In this document: positions 55,671-64,000 of the stretch, in pieces
How positions within the stretch are numbered: the first letter of the stretch is position 1
How the letters are laid out: each line of letters starts with the position of its first letter
NCBI RefSeq assembly: GCF_019656455.1
Contig: NZ_BPMK01000015.1
Coordinates: 1-64,000, forward strand
Direction of reading: 5' to 3'
Source: Noviherbaspirillum aridicola
GTDB lineage: Bacteria; Pseudomonadota; Gammaproteobacteria; Burkholderiales; Burkholderiaceae_D
Length of the DNA stretch: 64,000 nt
The notes under the pieces: generated by a model
Told to the model about the DNA's origin: nothing
Database searches by the model: none
The model's input: only the letters and a program-made list of their open reading frames with translations
Made by a program: the position numbers and the translations under genes

Positions 55671-56735
55671 TTACTGCACGATCTGGGCGAGTTCGCCTTT
55701 CTTGTACTTTTCGGCCATCTTTTCGAGCGGGATGGCCTTGATCTTGTCGGCCTGGCCTTCGCAGCCGAAAGCGATGAAGCGCGATTTGACGACTTTCTTG
55801 GCGGCTTCGCGGGCCGGCTTCAGGTATTCGCGCGGGTCGAACTTGGACGGATTCTCGACGAAGAAGCGGCGGATCGCGCCGGTCATCGCCAGGCGGATGT
55901 CGGTGTCGATGTTGATCTTGCGCACGCCGTGCTTGATGCCTTCCTGGATTTCCTCGACCGGCACGCCATAGGTTTCCTTCATGTCGCCGCCGAACTCGCG
56001 GATCTCGGCCAGCAGTTCCTGCGGCACCGAGGAAGAGCCGTGCATCACCAGGTGGGTGTTGGGGATGCGCTGATGGATTTCCTTGATGCGCTCGATCGCG
56101 AGGATGTCGCCGGTGGGCTTGCGCGAGAACTTGTAGGCGCCGTGCGAGGTGCCGATCGCGATGGCCAGCGCGTCGCACTGGGTCAGCTTGACGAAGTCGG
56201 CGGCCTGGCCGACGTCGGTCAGCAGCTGTTCGCGGGTCATCGTGCCTTCTGCGCCGTGGCCGTCTTCCTTGTCGCCCTTCATGGTCTCGAGCGAGCCGAG
56301 CACGCCGAGTTCAGCCTCGACGGTGACGCCGATCGCGTGCGAGAACTCGACCACCTTGCGCGAGACTTCGACGTTGTACTCGTAGCTGGCGACCGACTTG
56401 CCGTCTTCCATCAGCGAGCCGTCCATCATGACGGAGGTGAAGCCGGACTTGATCGCGGCCATGCAGACCGCCGGCGACTGGCCGTGGTCCTGGTGCATGA
56501 CGACCGGGATGTGCGGATAGGCTTCGACCGCGGCTTCGATCAGGTGGCGCAGGAAGGCTTCGCCGGCGTACTTGCGGGCGCCTGCCGAGGCTTGCATGAT
56601 CACCGGCGCGCCGACTTCATTGGCGGCTTCCATGATCGCAGTGACCTGCTCCAGGTTGTTGACGTTGAATGCGGGCAGACCGTAGCCGTTTTCGGCAGCG
56701 TGGTCGAGCAGTTGGCGCATGGATACGAGAGGCAT
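55671..56735 (-). CDS. fbaA: Class II fructose-1,6-bisphosphate aldolase
   Basis: A 354-residue zinc aldolase of the long class II (CbbA) type. Zn ligands are in MHQDHGQS (about 83-90) and later His residues in GTSHGAYKF and [20 protein letters not shown] (about 138-149) holds the catalytic acids. It acts in glycolysis and gluconeogenesis. It follows pyk by 22 bases and ends in a good terminator. Confidence 0.96.
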   Translation of the reverse strand: MPLVSMRQLLDHAAENGYGLPAFNVNNLEQVTAIMEAANEVGAPVIMQASAGARKYAGEAFLRHLIEAAVEAYPHIPVVMHQDHGQSPAVCMAAIKSGFTSVMMDGSLMEDGKSVASYEYNVEVSRKVVEFSHAIGVTVEAELGVLGSLETMKGDKEDGHGAEGTMTREQLLTDVGQAADFVKLTQCDALAIAIGTSHGAYKFSRKPTGDILAIERIKEIHQRIPNTHLVMHGSSSVPQELLAEIREFGGDMKETYGVPVEEIQEGIKHGVRKINIDTDIRLAMTGAIRRFFVENPSKFDPREYLKPAREAAKKVVKSRFIAFGCEGQADKIKAIPLEKMAEKYKKGELAQIVQ

Positions 56736-56757
56736 GGTGTTCTCCAGACAATAAAAT

Positions 56758-58191
56758 TCAGTACTCGCCGATCTTCATGATCTTGAGGGCGTTGGTCCCG
56801 CCGACCTGGCCCATCGGCTCGCCCCAGGTGACGACAATCATGTCACCCTTGTGAACGACGCCTTTGGCCAGGAGCAAATCCTGGGCGGCTTTCAGCACGG
56901 CCTCGCGGTCGGTGCCCTGCGCCAGCTCGAAGCTGGTGACGTTGCGGTAGAGCGCGGCCTTGCGCTGTGTGCCGAGCTTGGGCGTGGCGGCGAAGATCGG
57001 GATATCGATGTTGTGACGGCTCATCCACAACGCGGTGGAGCCGGATTCGGTCAGGGCGCAGATCGCCTTGACCCGCAGATGGTAGGCGGTGAACAGCGCG
57101 CCGTAGGCGATCGACTGGTCGATGCGGGTGAAGGTGGCATTGAGGAAGTCGGCATCGAGCTTGACCACGTCCGACTTCTCGGCTTCCAGGCACACCGCGG
57201 CCATGGTCTCGACGGTCTCCACCGGATACTTGCCGGAGGCGGTTTCGGCCGAGGCCATCACCGCATCGGTGCCGTCGAGGACCGCGTTGGCGACGTCGGA
57301 CACCTCCGCGCGGGTGGGCACCGCGTTGACGATCATCGACTCCATCATCTGGGTGGCGGTGATGACCAGCTTGTTCGAGGCGCGCGCCATGCGGATCATG
57401 CGCTTCTGCAGCGCGGGCACGGCGGCATTGCCGACCTCGACCGCGAGGTCGCCGCGGGCGACCATGATGCCGTCGGAGGCGTCGAGGATTTCCTGCAGCG
57501 CCGGAATCGCCTCCGCGCGTTCGATCTTGGCGATCATCTGCGGCTTGTGGCGGGTCGACTCGCCGGCGATGAAGGCGAGCTGGCGGGCCATGATCATGTC
57601 GGCCGCGCTCTTGGGAAAGGACACCGCGATATAGTCCGCCTGGAAGCTCATCGCCGTCTTGATGTCCTCCATGTCCTTGCCGGTCAGCGCCGGCGCGGAC
57701 AGGCCGCCGCCGAGACGGTTGATGCCCTTGTTGTTGGACAGCTCGCCGCCGATGCGCACGGTGGTGTGGATCGCATTGCCGACCACGCGGTCGACCACCA
57801 GCACGATCAGGCCGTCATTGAGCAGCAGCACGTCGCCGGCGCGGATGTCGCGCGGCAGTTCCTTGTAGTCGAGGCCGACCTGGGCCTGGTTGCCGATCTG
57901 GCAGTCGGCGTCGAGCACGAACTTGCTGCCGTTCTCGAGGAAGATCTTGCCCTGCTCGAACTTGCCGATGCGGATCTTCGGCCCCTGCAGGTCGGCCATG
58001 ATCGCGATCTCGCGCCCGACCTCGGCAGCCACCTTGCGCACCATCTCGGCACGCTCGATGTGGTCCTGCGCCTTCCCGTGCGAGAAGTTGAAGCGGACCA
58101 CGTTGACGCCGGCTTCCAGCATGCGCTTGAAGATTTCCGGGCTGCTCGAGGCGGGGCCGATGGTGGCGACGATTTTGGTGGCTCTGATCAT
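56758..58191 (-). CDS. pyk: Pyruvate kinase
   Basis: A 477-residue glycolytic enzyme. It starts with [19 protein letters not shown], has NFSHG (about 35-39), the Lys in [10 protein letters not shown], the GDLAVEVG (about 247-254) metal site and [13 protein letters not shown]. The length is normal. It is transcribed after pgk with a GC-rich hairpin in between. Confidence 0.97.
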   Translation of the reverse strand: MIRATKIVATIGPASSSPEIFKRMLEAGVNVVRFNFSHGKAQDHIERAEMVRKVAAEVGREIAIMADLQGPKIRIGKFEQGKIFLENGSKFVLDADCQIGNQAQVGLDYKELPRDIRAGDVLLLNDGLIVLVVDRVVGNAIHTTVRIGGELSNNKGINRLGGGLSAPALTGKDMEDIKTAMSFQADYIAVSFPKSAADMIMARQLAFIAGESTRHKPQMIAKIERAEAIPALQEILDASDGIMVARGDLAVEVGNAAVPALQKRMIRMARASNKLVITATQMMESMIVNAVPTRAEVSDVANAVLDGTDAVMASAETASGKYPVETVETMAAVCLEAEKSDVVKLDADFLNATFTRIDQSIAYGALFTAYHLRVKAICALTESGSTALWMSRHNIDIPIFAATPKLGTQRKAALYRNVTSFELAQGTDREAVLKAAQDLLLAKGVVHKGDMIVVTWGEPMGQVGGTNALKIMKIGEY

Positions 58192-58219
58192 GATGGATGC
58201 GGATGTCGGCGGCAGGAAC

Positions 58220-58243
58220 GGGCGGCGGCGCGCGCCGCCGCCC
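58220..58243. other. Perfect GC hairpin between pgk and pyk
   Basis: A 24-base perfect palindrome (GGGCGGCGGCGC followed by its reverse complement) lies in the 56-base gap between the two genes, with no U tract. It may shape mRNA stability or differential expression of pgk and pyk rather than terminate. Confidence 0.45.
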
Positions 58244-58247
58244 CTGT

Positions 58248-59438
58248 TTATTTCGCGCGCTGCAGCAGGATGTCCACCGCCGGCAGGGTTTTCCCTTCGA
58301 GGAATTCGAGGAAGGCGCCGCCGCCGGTCGAGATGTAGCCGACCTTGTCCGCGATGTTGTACTTGGCGATGGCCGCCAGCGTATCACCGCCGCCGGCGAT
58401 CGAGAATCCCCTGGAATCGGCGATCGCCTTCGCGAGCGTCTTCGTACCCTCGCCGAACTGGTCGAATTCGAACACGCCGACCGGGCCATTCCAGACGATG
58501 GTGCCGGCGGCGGCGATCTGCTGCGCCAGCTGGGCCGCGGTCTTCGGGCCGATGTCGAGGATCATGTCGTCGTCCGCCACGTCCTTCACATCCTTGACGG
58601 TGGCGGCGGCGCTGGCGGAAAACTCCTTCGCGCAGACGACGTCGACCGGGATCGGCACCGAGGCGCCGCGCTGGCTCATCATGTCGATGATGGCCTTGGC
58701 TTCCTCGACCAGGTCGGCTTCGGCCAGCGACTTGCCGATCCTGAGGCCGGCCGCGAGCATGAAGGTATTGGCGATGCCGCCGCCGACGATCAGGTTGTCG
58801 ACCTTTTCGGCGAGCGTCTTGAGGATGGTGAGCTTGGTCGAGACCTTGGAGCCTGCGACGATCGCGGCCAGCGGACGTGCCGGGCTGCCAAGCGCCTTGC
58901 CGAGCGCGTCGAGTTCGGCCGCCAGCAGCGGACCGGCGCAGGCGACGGGGGCATACCTGGCGATGCCGTGGGTGGTGGCTTCGGCACGATGCGCGGTGCC
59001 GAAGGCGTCATTGACGTACACGTCGCACAGCTTCGCCATCTTCTGCGCGAGTTCGTCGCTGTTCTTCTTTTCGCCCTTGTTGACGCGGCAGTTCTCCAGC
59101 AGCACCACCTGGCCCGGCGCGACCTCGACGCCGTCGACCCAGTTCTGCTTCAGTTCCACCGGCTTGCCGAGCAGTTCGGACAGGCGCGCGGCGATCGGCG
59201 CGAGCGTATCCTCGGGCTTGAACTCGCCTTCCGTCGGGCGGCCGAGATGCGAGGTAACCATCACCGCCGCGCCGGCCTGCAGGGCATCCCGGATCGCCGG
59301 CACCGAGGCACGGATGCGGGTATCTTCGGTGATATTGCCGGCATCATCCTGCGGAACGTTGAGATCCGCGCGGATGAACACGCGTTTGCCCTGGAGTTGG
59401 TTGCTTGCGATGAGGTCGCTCAATCGGTTGAATTGCAT
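58248..59438 (-). CDS. pgk: Phosphoglycerate kinase
   Basis: A 396-residue glycolytic kinase. [14 protein letters not shown] (about 19-32), [11 protein letters not shown] (about 59-69) and the C-terminal nucleotide loop [13 protein letters not shown] (about 346-358) are intact. It heads the pgk-pyk-fba unit; gap/tkt genes that often precede it in this order are not here. Confidence 0.97.
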   Translation of the reverse strand: MQFNRLSDLIASNQLQGKRVFIRADLNVPQDDAGNITEDTRIRASVPAIRDALQAGAAVMVTSHLGRPTEGEFKPEDTLAPIAARLSELLGKPVELKQNWVDGVEVAPGQVVLLENCRVNKGEKKNSDELAQKMAKLCDVYVNDAFGTAHRAEATTHGIARYAPVACAGPLLAAELDALGKALGSPARPLAAIVAGSKVSTKLTILKTLAEKVDNLIVGGGIANTFMLAAGLRIGKSLAEADLVEEAKAIIDMMSQRGASVPIPVDVVCAKEFSASAAATVKDVKDVADDDMILDIGPKTAAQLAQQIAAAGTIVWNGPVGVFEFDQFGEGTKTLAKAIADSRGFSIAGGGDTLAAIAKYNIADKVGYISTGGGAFLEFLEGKTLPAVDILLQRAK

Positions 59439-59565
59439 GGCTGCCAGACAAGAATTGAAAGATTGGAAAAGCGGCTATTTTAACGCAGCCCCCTCCCCCG
59501 GGTGCCGTTTTCAGCCTGATATTTCACAATAGAACCGTTTGCGCAAAACCTGCCGCGGACGCTGA

Positions 59566-59889
59566 CTAAAAGACAAGCCTGAAGATCGTGAAGAGGGCCA
59601 TGCCGACGATGATCGTATACAGCAGGTGGCGGGTGACGAGGAAGAAGACGGTCGCGCCGATGCCCGCCATCAGCTTGGGATTGAACACGCTCAGGTGCAG
59701 TGCGCCGTCGGCCAGCACCAGGTCGGGCACGACGATGGCGGCCAGCGCCGCCGCCGGCGCATAGCGCAGCGCGTGCTGGACGCGCGGCGGCAGCCTGACC
59801 GCGTGCCCGAGCAGATAAAAGGTGCCGCGGGTGATGATGGTCGCCAGGGTCAGCAGCAGGATGGTCAGCCAGGTATCGGGGGCGTTCAT
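59566..59889 (-). CDS. azlD: AzlD-family branched-chain amino acid exporter small subunit
   Basis: A 107-residue membrane protein with four helices. TIITRGTFYLLG and RYAPAAALAAIVVPDLV (about 42-58) fit AzlD. It pairs with AzlC to export branched-chain amino acids. Its ATG is directly after the azlC stop, so the two are coupled. Confidence 0.9.
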   Translation of the reverse strand: MNAPDTWLTILLLTLATIITRGTFYLLGHAVRLPPRVQHALRYAPAAALAAIVVPDLVLADGALHLSVFNPKLMAGIGATVFFLVTRHLLYTIIVGMALFTIFRLVF

Positions 59890-60630
59890 TCAGCGGTCCT
59901 TGTCCATGATGCTGTCGGCCGCCATCGCGCCGATCATGCCGGCGATGACCGCCACCAGCAGGCCGAGCCGGTAAGGCAGGCCGATCGCCGCCACCGCCAC
60001 CACGCCGGCAATGATCACGCCGACCAGCGCCGGCAGGTTGACCGTGAGCGGAATCGTGATCGCCAGCAGCGCCAGCGTGCCCGCATAGCCGATGCCCCAG
60101 CTTTCGGGAATCTGGCTGGCGAGCAGGATGCCCGCCACCGAGCCGGCCTGCCATGCGCACCAGTTGGGATAGCCGATGCCGTTGAAGTAGCCGACCTTGC
60201 CGACGGTCTGATGCGCCGTCTCGGCGGGGAAGCGGCGCGGGAAAAGTCCCATCGTGATGTCGGCGGTGAAGTAGCCATGCCAGAGGCGGCGGTACCACGG
60301 CAGGTGCGCGAAATGCGGCGCCAGCGCGGCGGAAAAGATCACGAAGCGCAGGTTCACCACCAGCGCGGTCGCAAACACCACCCAGACCGGCGCATTGGCC
60401 GCGATCAGCGGCAGCGACGCCAGCTGCGCCGACCCGGCGAACACCAGGAAAGTCATGCCGAGCGCCTGCCATATCGTCAGGCCGCTCTTGACCATCGCCA
60501 TGCCGGTCACCATGCCCCAGGCGAAGATGCCGGGCATGGTCGGCGCACCCGCCCTGAAGCCTTCACGGAAGGCGCGCTTTTCGAGATCGACGGCGGCGTC
60601 CTGCGCATCGCCCGTCCGGGAGTCATTCAT
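59890..60630 (-). CDS. azlC: AzlC-family branched-chain amino acid exporter large subunit
   Basis: A 246-residue membrane protein with about seven helices. REGFRAGAPTMPGIFAWGMV (about 22-41) and FAGSAQLASLPLI are AzlC hallmarks. The ATG at 60630 begins the expected cytoplasmic tail; a longer frame to 60756 would run into the ilvE promoter region. It is divergent from ilvE, which acts on the same amino acids, so shared control is likely. Confidence 0.9.
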   Translation of the reverse strand: MNDSRTGDAQDAAVDLEKRAFREGFRAGAPTMPGIFAWGMVTGMAMVKSGLTIWQALGMTFLVFAGSAQLASLPLIAANAPVWVVFATALVVNLRFVIFSAALAPHFAHLPWYRRLWHGYFTADITMGLFPRRFPAETAHQTVGKVGYFNGIGYPNWCAWQAGSVAGILLASQIPESWGIGYAGTLALLAITIPLTVNLPALVGVIIAGVVAVAAIGLPYRLGLLVAVIAGMIGAMAADSIMDKDR

Positions 60631-60829
60631 AGTATTGGAGACGCGGTCCGCCGGTTGCGGCCGATGTCCGTTTGCTAACGTGGGAGTTCGCAGCGTTGGC
60701 TGCGCGCGGCGCGGCCGGAAAAACGCCGGCCGTGCTTGGGAAAATGCAAAGCACACATTCTACCGATGAATTTTTTTCCTCGTTTGAATCGGCTAGAATC
60801 CTCGTTTTGCTTGCTACCTGGAGAACGAC

Positions 60830-61750
60830 ATGTCCATGGCCGACCGCGACGGAAAAATCTGGAAAGACGGCGAACTGATCGACTGGCGCGACGCCAAGGT
60901 CCATGTGCTCACGCACACACTGCATTACGGCATGGGCGTTTTCGAAGGCGTGCGCGCTTACAAGACGGATGAAGGCACCGCGATTTTCCGCCTGCGCGAG
61001 CATACGCAGCGCCTGTTCAATTCGGCCAAGATCTTCCAGATGAAGATCCCCTTCGACTTCGAGACCGTGCTGCAGGCGCAGCTGCAGGTGGTACGCGAGA
61101 ACAGGCTGGAGTCCTGCTACCTGCGTCCGCTGGTCTGGATCGGTTCGGAGAAGCTCGGCGTCTCCGCCAAGGGCAACACGATTCACGTCGCGGTCGCCGC
61201 CTGGCCCTGGGGCGCCTATCTCGGCGAGGACGGACTCGCCAAGGGCATCCGCGTCAAGACCTCGTCCTTCAGCCGCCACCATGTGAACGTGTCGCTGGTG
61301 CGCGCCAAGGCCTGCGGCTATTACATCAACTCCATCCTCGCCAACCAGGAAGCGCTGGCCGACGGCTATGACGAGGCGCTGCTGCTCGATACCGAAGGCT
61401 ATGTGTCCGAGGGTTCCGGCGAAAACGTCTTCATCGTCAAGAACGGCAAGATCTACACGCCCGACCTGGCGTCCTGCCTCGACGGCATCACCCGCGACTC
61501 GGTGCTGACCATGGCGCGCGACCTCGGCATCGAGGTGATCGAAAAGCGCATCACCCGCGACGAGGTCTACTGCTGCGACGAAGCCTTCTTCACCGGCACC
61601 GCCGCCGAGATCACGCCGATCCGCGAGCTCGACAACCGGCAGATCGGCAGCGGCGCGCGCGGCCCGATCACCGAAAAACTGCAGACCCTGTTCTTCGATG
61701 TCGTCGCCGGACGCGCACCGCAGTACAAGCACTGGCTCACCCACGTTTAA
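60830..61750 (+). CDS. ilvE: Branched-chain amino acid aminotransferase
   Basis: A 306-residue class IV PLP aminotransferase for Leu, Ile and Val. HTLHYGMGVFEGVRAY (about 29-44) is the signature, the PLP Lys lies in VRAKACGYYINS (about 158-169), and EGSGENVFIV (about 197-206) is typical. It starts at ATG 60830; another ATG at 60836 would be possible. It is divergent from azlCD. Confidence 0.95.
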   Translation: MSMADRDGKIWKDGELIDWRDAKVHVLTHTLHYGMGVFEGVRAYKTDEGTAIFRLREHTQRLFNSAKIFQMKIPFDFETVLQAQLQVVRENRLESCYLRPLVWIGSEKLGVSAKGNTIHVAVAAWPWGAYLGEDGLAKGIRVKTSSFSRHHVNVSLVRAKACGYYINSILANQEALADGYDEALLLDTEGYVSEGSGENVFIVKNGKIYTPDLASCLDGITRDSVLTMARDLGIEVIEKRITRDEVYCCDEAFFTGTAAEITPIRELDNRQIGSGARGPITEKLQTLFFDVVAGRAPQYKHWLTHV

Positions 61751-61767
61751 ACCCTGACTGAACCGAT

Positions 61768-61968
61768 ATGACCCAAGCACAGCAGCCCATGAGCTTTGTT
61801 GAACTGGACGGCAAGGACCTGCCGGCCTACTGCCCGAACCCGGCGATGCCGGTGTGGTCCGCGCATCCGCGCGTGTACCTGCCGATCGAAGCCAACGGCG
61901 AAGGAAAGTGCCCGTACTGCGGCACCATCTACAAGGTCAAGCCCGGCACCCACGCCCACGGCCACTGA
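61768..61968 (+). CDS. CHCC-type zinc-finger protein
   Basis: A 66-residue protein with the zf-CHCC pattern: Cys in AYCPNP, His in SAHPRVYLPI, and CPYCGTIY, giving a C-H-C-C zinc site. The fold is also found in the mitochondrial complex I subunit NDUFS6. The bacterial role is unclear. It follows ilvE by 17 bases and ends in a His/Gly tail. Confidence 0.88.
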   Translation: MTQAQQPMSFVELDGKDLPAYCPNPAMPVWSAHPRVYLPIEANGEGKCPYCGTIYKVKPGTHAHGH

Positions 61969-62111
61969 CGCTTCCGGCCGCATCGTCCCGCCCGCCGGGG
62001 CGATGCGCCTCCTCCACGGCATTGCTCTATACTGTGGAGCTTCCAACCAATGCCGCTGTTCGCCTTTTCCGCTGAGCCGTGCCGTACAGAAAAAAGGAGA
62101 ATGCCTAGCCC

Positions 62112-62543
62112 ATGCCTACCCCCGTCCCCAGCTTCGACACTCCGGAGCAGACCGAAGCCGCTTTCTATGACGCCATCAGCCGTGCCGACGTGAACGCGGT
62201 CATGGCCTTGTGGGCCGATGAGGAAAACATCGTCTGCATCCACCCCGGCGCGCCGCGCCTGGTCGGCCATTCCTCGATCCGCGCCGCCTGGGAATCGATC
62301 TTCGAACAGGGCGGCGTGCAGATCCGGCCGGTGCAGGTGCATGTGACGCAGAACGTGATGACCTCGGTGCACAACATCATCGAGGAAGTCCACCGCACCG
62401 TGTCGCGCCAGCAGGACATCCACATCCTCGCCACCAACGTCTACATGAAGACGCCCGCGGGCTGGCGCATGGTTTCGCATCACGCATCGGTGGTGCCCGG
62501 CGAAGCGCCGCCCGACACGCCGGTGAACAAGCTGCTGCACTGA
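62112..62543 (+). CDS. SnoaL/NTF2-like domain protein
   Basis: A 143-residue cone-shaped NTF2-like protein. TEAAFYDAISRADVNAVMAL (about 14-33), ENIVCIHPG (about 38-46) and GWRMVSHHASVVPG (about 117-130) fit the SnoaL_3 type. Such domains bind small molecules or act as cyclases or isomerases; the function here is unknown. AAGGAGA lies before the start region. It begins a small run with the YheT gene. Confidence 0.85.
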   Translation: MPTPVPSFDTPEQTEAAFYDAISRADVNAVMALWADEENIVCIHPGAPRLVGHSSIRAAWESIFEQGGVQIRPVQVHVTQNVMTSVHNIIEEVHRTVSRQQDIHILATNVYMKTPAGWRMVSHHASVVPGEAPPDTPVNKLLH

Positions 62544-62548
62544 GAGAC

Positions 62549-63490
62549 ATGCATTACTCCGCGCCTTCCTGGCTGCCGGGCGGCCACCTGCAGACGATCT
62601 TCCCGGCCAAGATGATCCGCAAGCCGCGGCTGGATTTCCGGCGCGAGCGCTGGGCCACGCCGGACGGCGATTTCATCGACGTCGACTTTGTCGACGGCAA
62701 ACCGGGCCAGCCGTTTCTCGTACTCTTCCACGGTCTCGAGGGTTCTTCCGACAGCCACTATGCGCGCGCGATGATTTCGCATATCGCCGGGCTCGGGTGG
62801 TCGGGCGCGGTGCCGCATTTCCGCGGCTGCTCGGGCGAGCTCAATCATGCGCCCCGCTTCTACCATTCCGGCGACGCGACCGAGATCGACTGGATCATGC
62901 GCAGGCTGGCGCAGCGCCGGCACGAGCGCCTGTATGCGGTCGGCGTGTCGCTCGGCGGCAATGCGCTCTTGCGCTGGCTGGGCGAATTCGGGCAACAGGC
63001 CGCCATCGTCGACGCGGCCTGCGCGGTCTCGGCGCCGCTCGACCTTGCCGGCGGCGGCGCGGCGCTCTCGCGCGGCTTCAACATGATCTACACCCGGCTC
63101 TTCCTGCAGACGCTCAAGCCGAAATGCGTGCAAAAGCTCAAGCAGTTCCCCGGGCTGTTTGATGTCGAGGCGCTGCGACGGGCGCGCAACCTGTATGAAT
63201 TCGACAATGTGGTGACCGCGCCGCTGCACGGTTTTCGCGACACCGAGGATTACTGGGACCGCGCCAGCGCGCGCCACGTGCTCGATGACATCCGGGTACG
63301 CACCCTGGTCCTCAATGCGAAGAACGATCCCTTCCTGCCGGCGCAGCATCTGCCGCAAAGCGCGGCGCCCGATGTCACGCTCGAGTATCCCGACCACGGC
63401 GGCCACGTCGGCTTCGCCTGGGGCTCGCTCCCGGGGCGGATCGACTGGCTGCCGCAGCGCATCGTGCGTTTCCTGACCGAAGGACAATGA
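62549..63490 (+). CDS. YheT-family alpha/beta hydrolase
   Basis: A 313-residue hydrolase of the YheT/ABHD family. FHGLEGSSDSHYA (about 59-71) forms the oxyanion region, GVSLGGNALL holds the nucleophile Ser (about 134), and the catalytic His is in HGGHVGFAWG. The family cleaves lipid-like or carboxylic esters, substrate unknown. It starts 5 bases after the SnoaL gene. Confidence 0.9.
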   Translation: MHYSAPSWLPGGHLQTIFPAKMIRKPRLDFRRERWATPDGDFIDVDFVDGKPGQPFLVLFHGLEGSSDSHYARAMISHIAGLGWSGAVPHFRGCSGELNHAPRFYHSGDATEIDWIMRRLAQRRHERLYAVGVSLGGNALLRWLGEFGQQAAIVDAACAVSAPLDLAGGGAALSRGFNMIYTRLFLQTLKPKCVQKLKQFPGLFDVEALRRARNLYEFDNVVTAPLHGFRDTEDYWDRASARHVLDDIRVRTLVLNAKNDPFLPAQHLPQSAAPDVTLEYPDHGGHVGFAWGSLPGRIDWLPQRIVRFLTEGQ

Positions 63491-63491
63491 C

Positions 63492-64000
63492 ATGGACGAG
63501 ATCGTCAGACAGGCCATGGCCAAATGGCCCAACGTACCCCACTGCTACGGATGGCTGGCGCTGGACGCGCGCGGCAACTGGCGCATGCGCGACGAGCGCG
63601 CCCAGGCGCTGAAGCTGCCCGGCGACCGCATCGGCAACGCGGCCCTGCTCGCATTCATCAACCGCAATTACCTGCACGACGAACGCGGCCGCTGGTATTT
63701 CCAGAACGGGCCGCAGCGGGTGTACGTGAATCTCGATGCCGCGCCCTATATCGCCCGCACTGAGCCGCAGCAGGGTTTCGTGCTGCACACGGGCGAACCT
63801 CTGCCGCCGGTGGACGCAGCCTGGATGACCGAGGGCGGACAGCTGGTGCTCAGGGCCGGTGACAGGATCGCTCTGGTCGACGACCGCGACATGGCGCAAT
63901 GCCTGCCGCTGCTGAAGCTCGACGGATCGGCGGCGGCCGACGAGGATCTGCTGGGCTGGCTGGAAGCCGGTACGCGCGGGCTGACGCTTGCCGTCGGCGA
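63492..64000 (+). CDS. DUF2946-type protein (5' part, runs off the window)
   Basis: Nearly 170 codons are visible. The protein begins MDEIVRQAMAKWPNVPHCYG, and WLALDARGNWRMRDERAQ plus LLAFINRNYLHDERGRWYFQ (about 53-72) follow, then QRVYVNLDAAPYI. This fits a conserved betaproteobacterial DUF2946 family. The function is unknown. It starts 1 base after the YheT stop, so it is coupled to it. Confidence 0.7.
   Translation, partial: MDEIVRQAMAKWPNVPHCYGWLALDARGNWRMRDERAQALKLPGDRIGNAALLAFINRNYLHDERGRWYFQNGPQRVYVNLDAAPYIARTEPQQGFVLHTGEPLPPVDAAWMTEGGQLVLRAGDRIALVDDRDMAQCLPLLKLDGSAAADEDLLGWLEAGTRGLTLAVG

Overview
The window looks like a stretch of chromosome from a high-GC betaproteobacterium of the order Burkholderiales, probably family Oxalobacteraceae. 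The order is well supported. The family is inferred from the overall gene content and protein sequences. The evidence for the order is the gene run gyrA-serC-pheA-hisC-tyrA-aroA-cmk-rpsA-ihfB-lapA-lapB-hldA-cysM on one strand, the ompA-ubiG-gph genes beside it, a tmRNA whose tag reads ANDENYALAA, and a pgk-pyk-fba-purC-purE-purK-tsaC block. No phage, IS element, CRISPR array or tRNA gene was found.

Layout. Positions 1-0.8 kb hold the start of pstS and a Pal-type lipoprotein. Positions 1-4.3 kb hold a reactive-sulfur locus: a BigR/SqrR-type ArsR repressor, a DUF2892 membrane protein, a split YeeE/YedE transporter pair, a TauE/SafE permease and a persulfide dioxygenase. Positions 4.3-11.6 kb, all on the minus strand, hold a GGDEF-EAL protein, an accessory FtsH, a CDF-type cation transporter behind a MerR-type promoter, and a DUF2145 / unknown / YiaAB trio. 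Positions 11.7-16.3 kb hold an MFS-PlsC fusion and a divergent XRE regulator, yaeQ, a DUF1415 gene and a small HTH gene. Positions 16.3-31.0 kb are the conserved gyrA-to-cysM supercluster, which covers aromatic amino acid, serine and histidine biosynthesis, nucleotide and translation genes, LPS control and cysteine synthesis.

Positions 31.2-34.8 kb hold two tandem OmpA-like genes, ubiG, gph and ssrA, followed by three look-alike hairpins. Positions 34.8-40.1 kb are sulfur assimilation: metY, then an SsuBC/TauABC-like ABC importer with a TauD-like dioxygenase and an overlooked 32-codon membrane peptide gene. Positions 40.5-45.4 kb are one 1635-residue kinase/ATPase/GAF/PAS protein that stops where a histidine kinase would normally begin. 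Positions 45.6-52 kb are housekeeping and stress genes: phosphoesterase, thpR, tcdA, pdxH, cfa, msrA and a flavin reductase. Positions 52-59.4 kb hold tsaC, purKE, purC, fbaA, pyk and pgk. Positions 59.5-64 kb hold azlCD divergent from ilvE, a CHCC zinc-finger gene, a SnoaL-like gene, a YheT hydrolase and a partial DUF2946 gene.

The most notable observations are a textbook CadR/PbrR-like operator-promoter in front of the CDF transporter with no MerR gene nearby, a natural Gln at GyrA position 83, the receptor-like kinase without a histidine-kinase output, the 32-codon gene ending the sulfonate operon, and the pmpABC-blh-like sulfur operon with candidate AT-rich operators.
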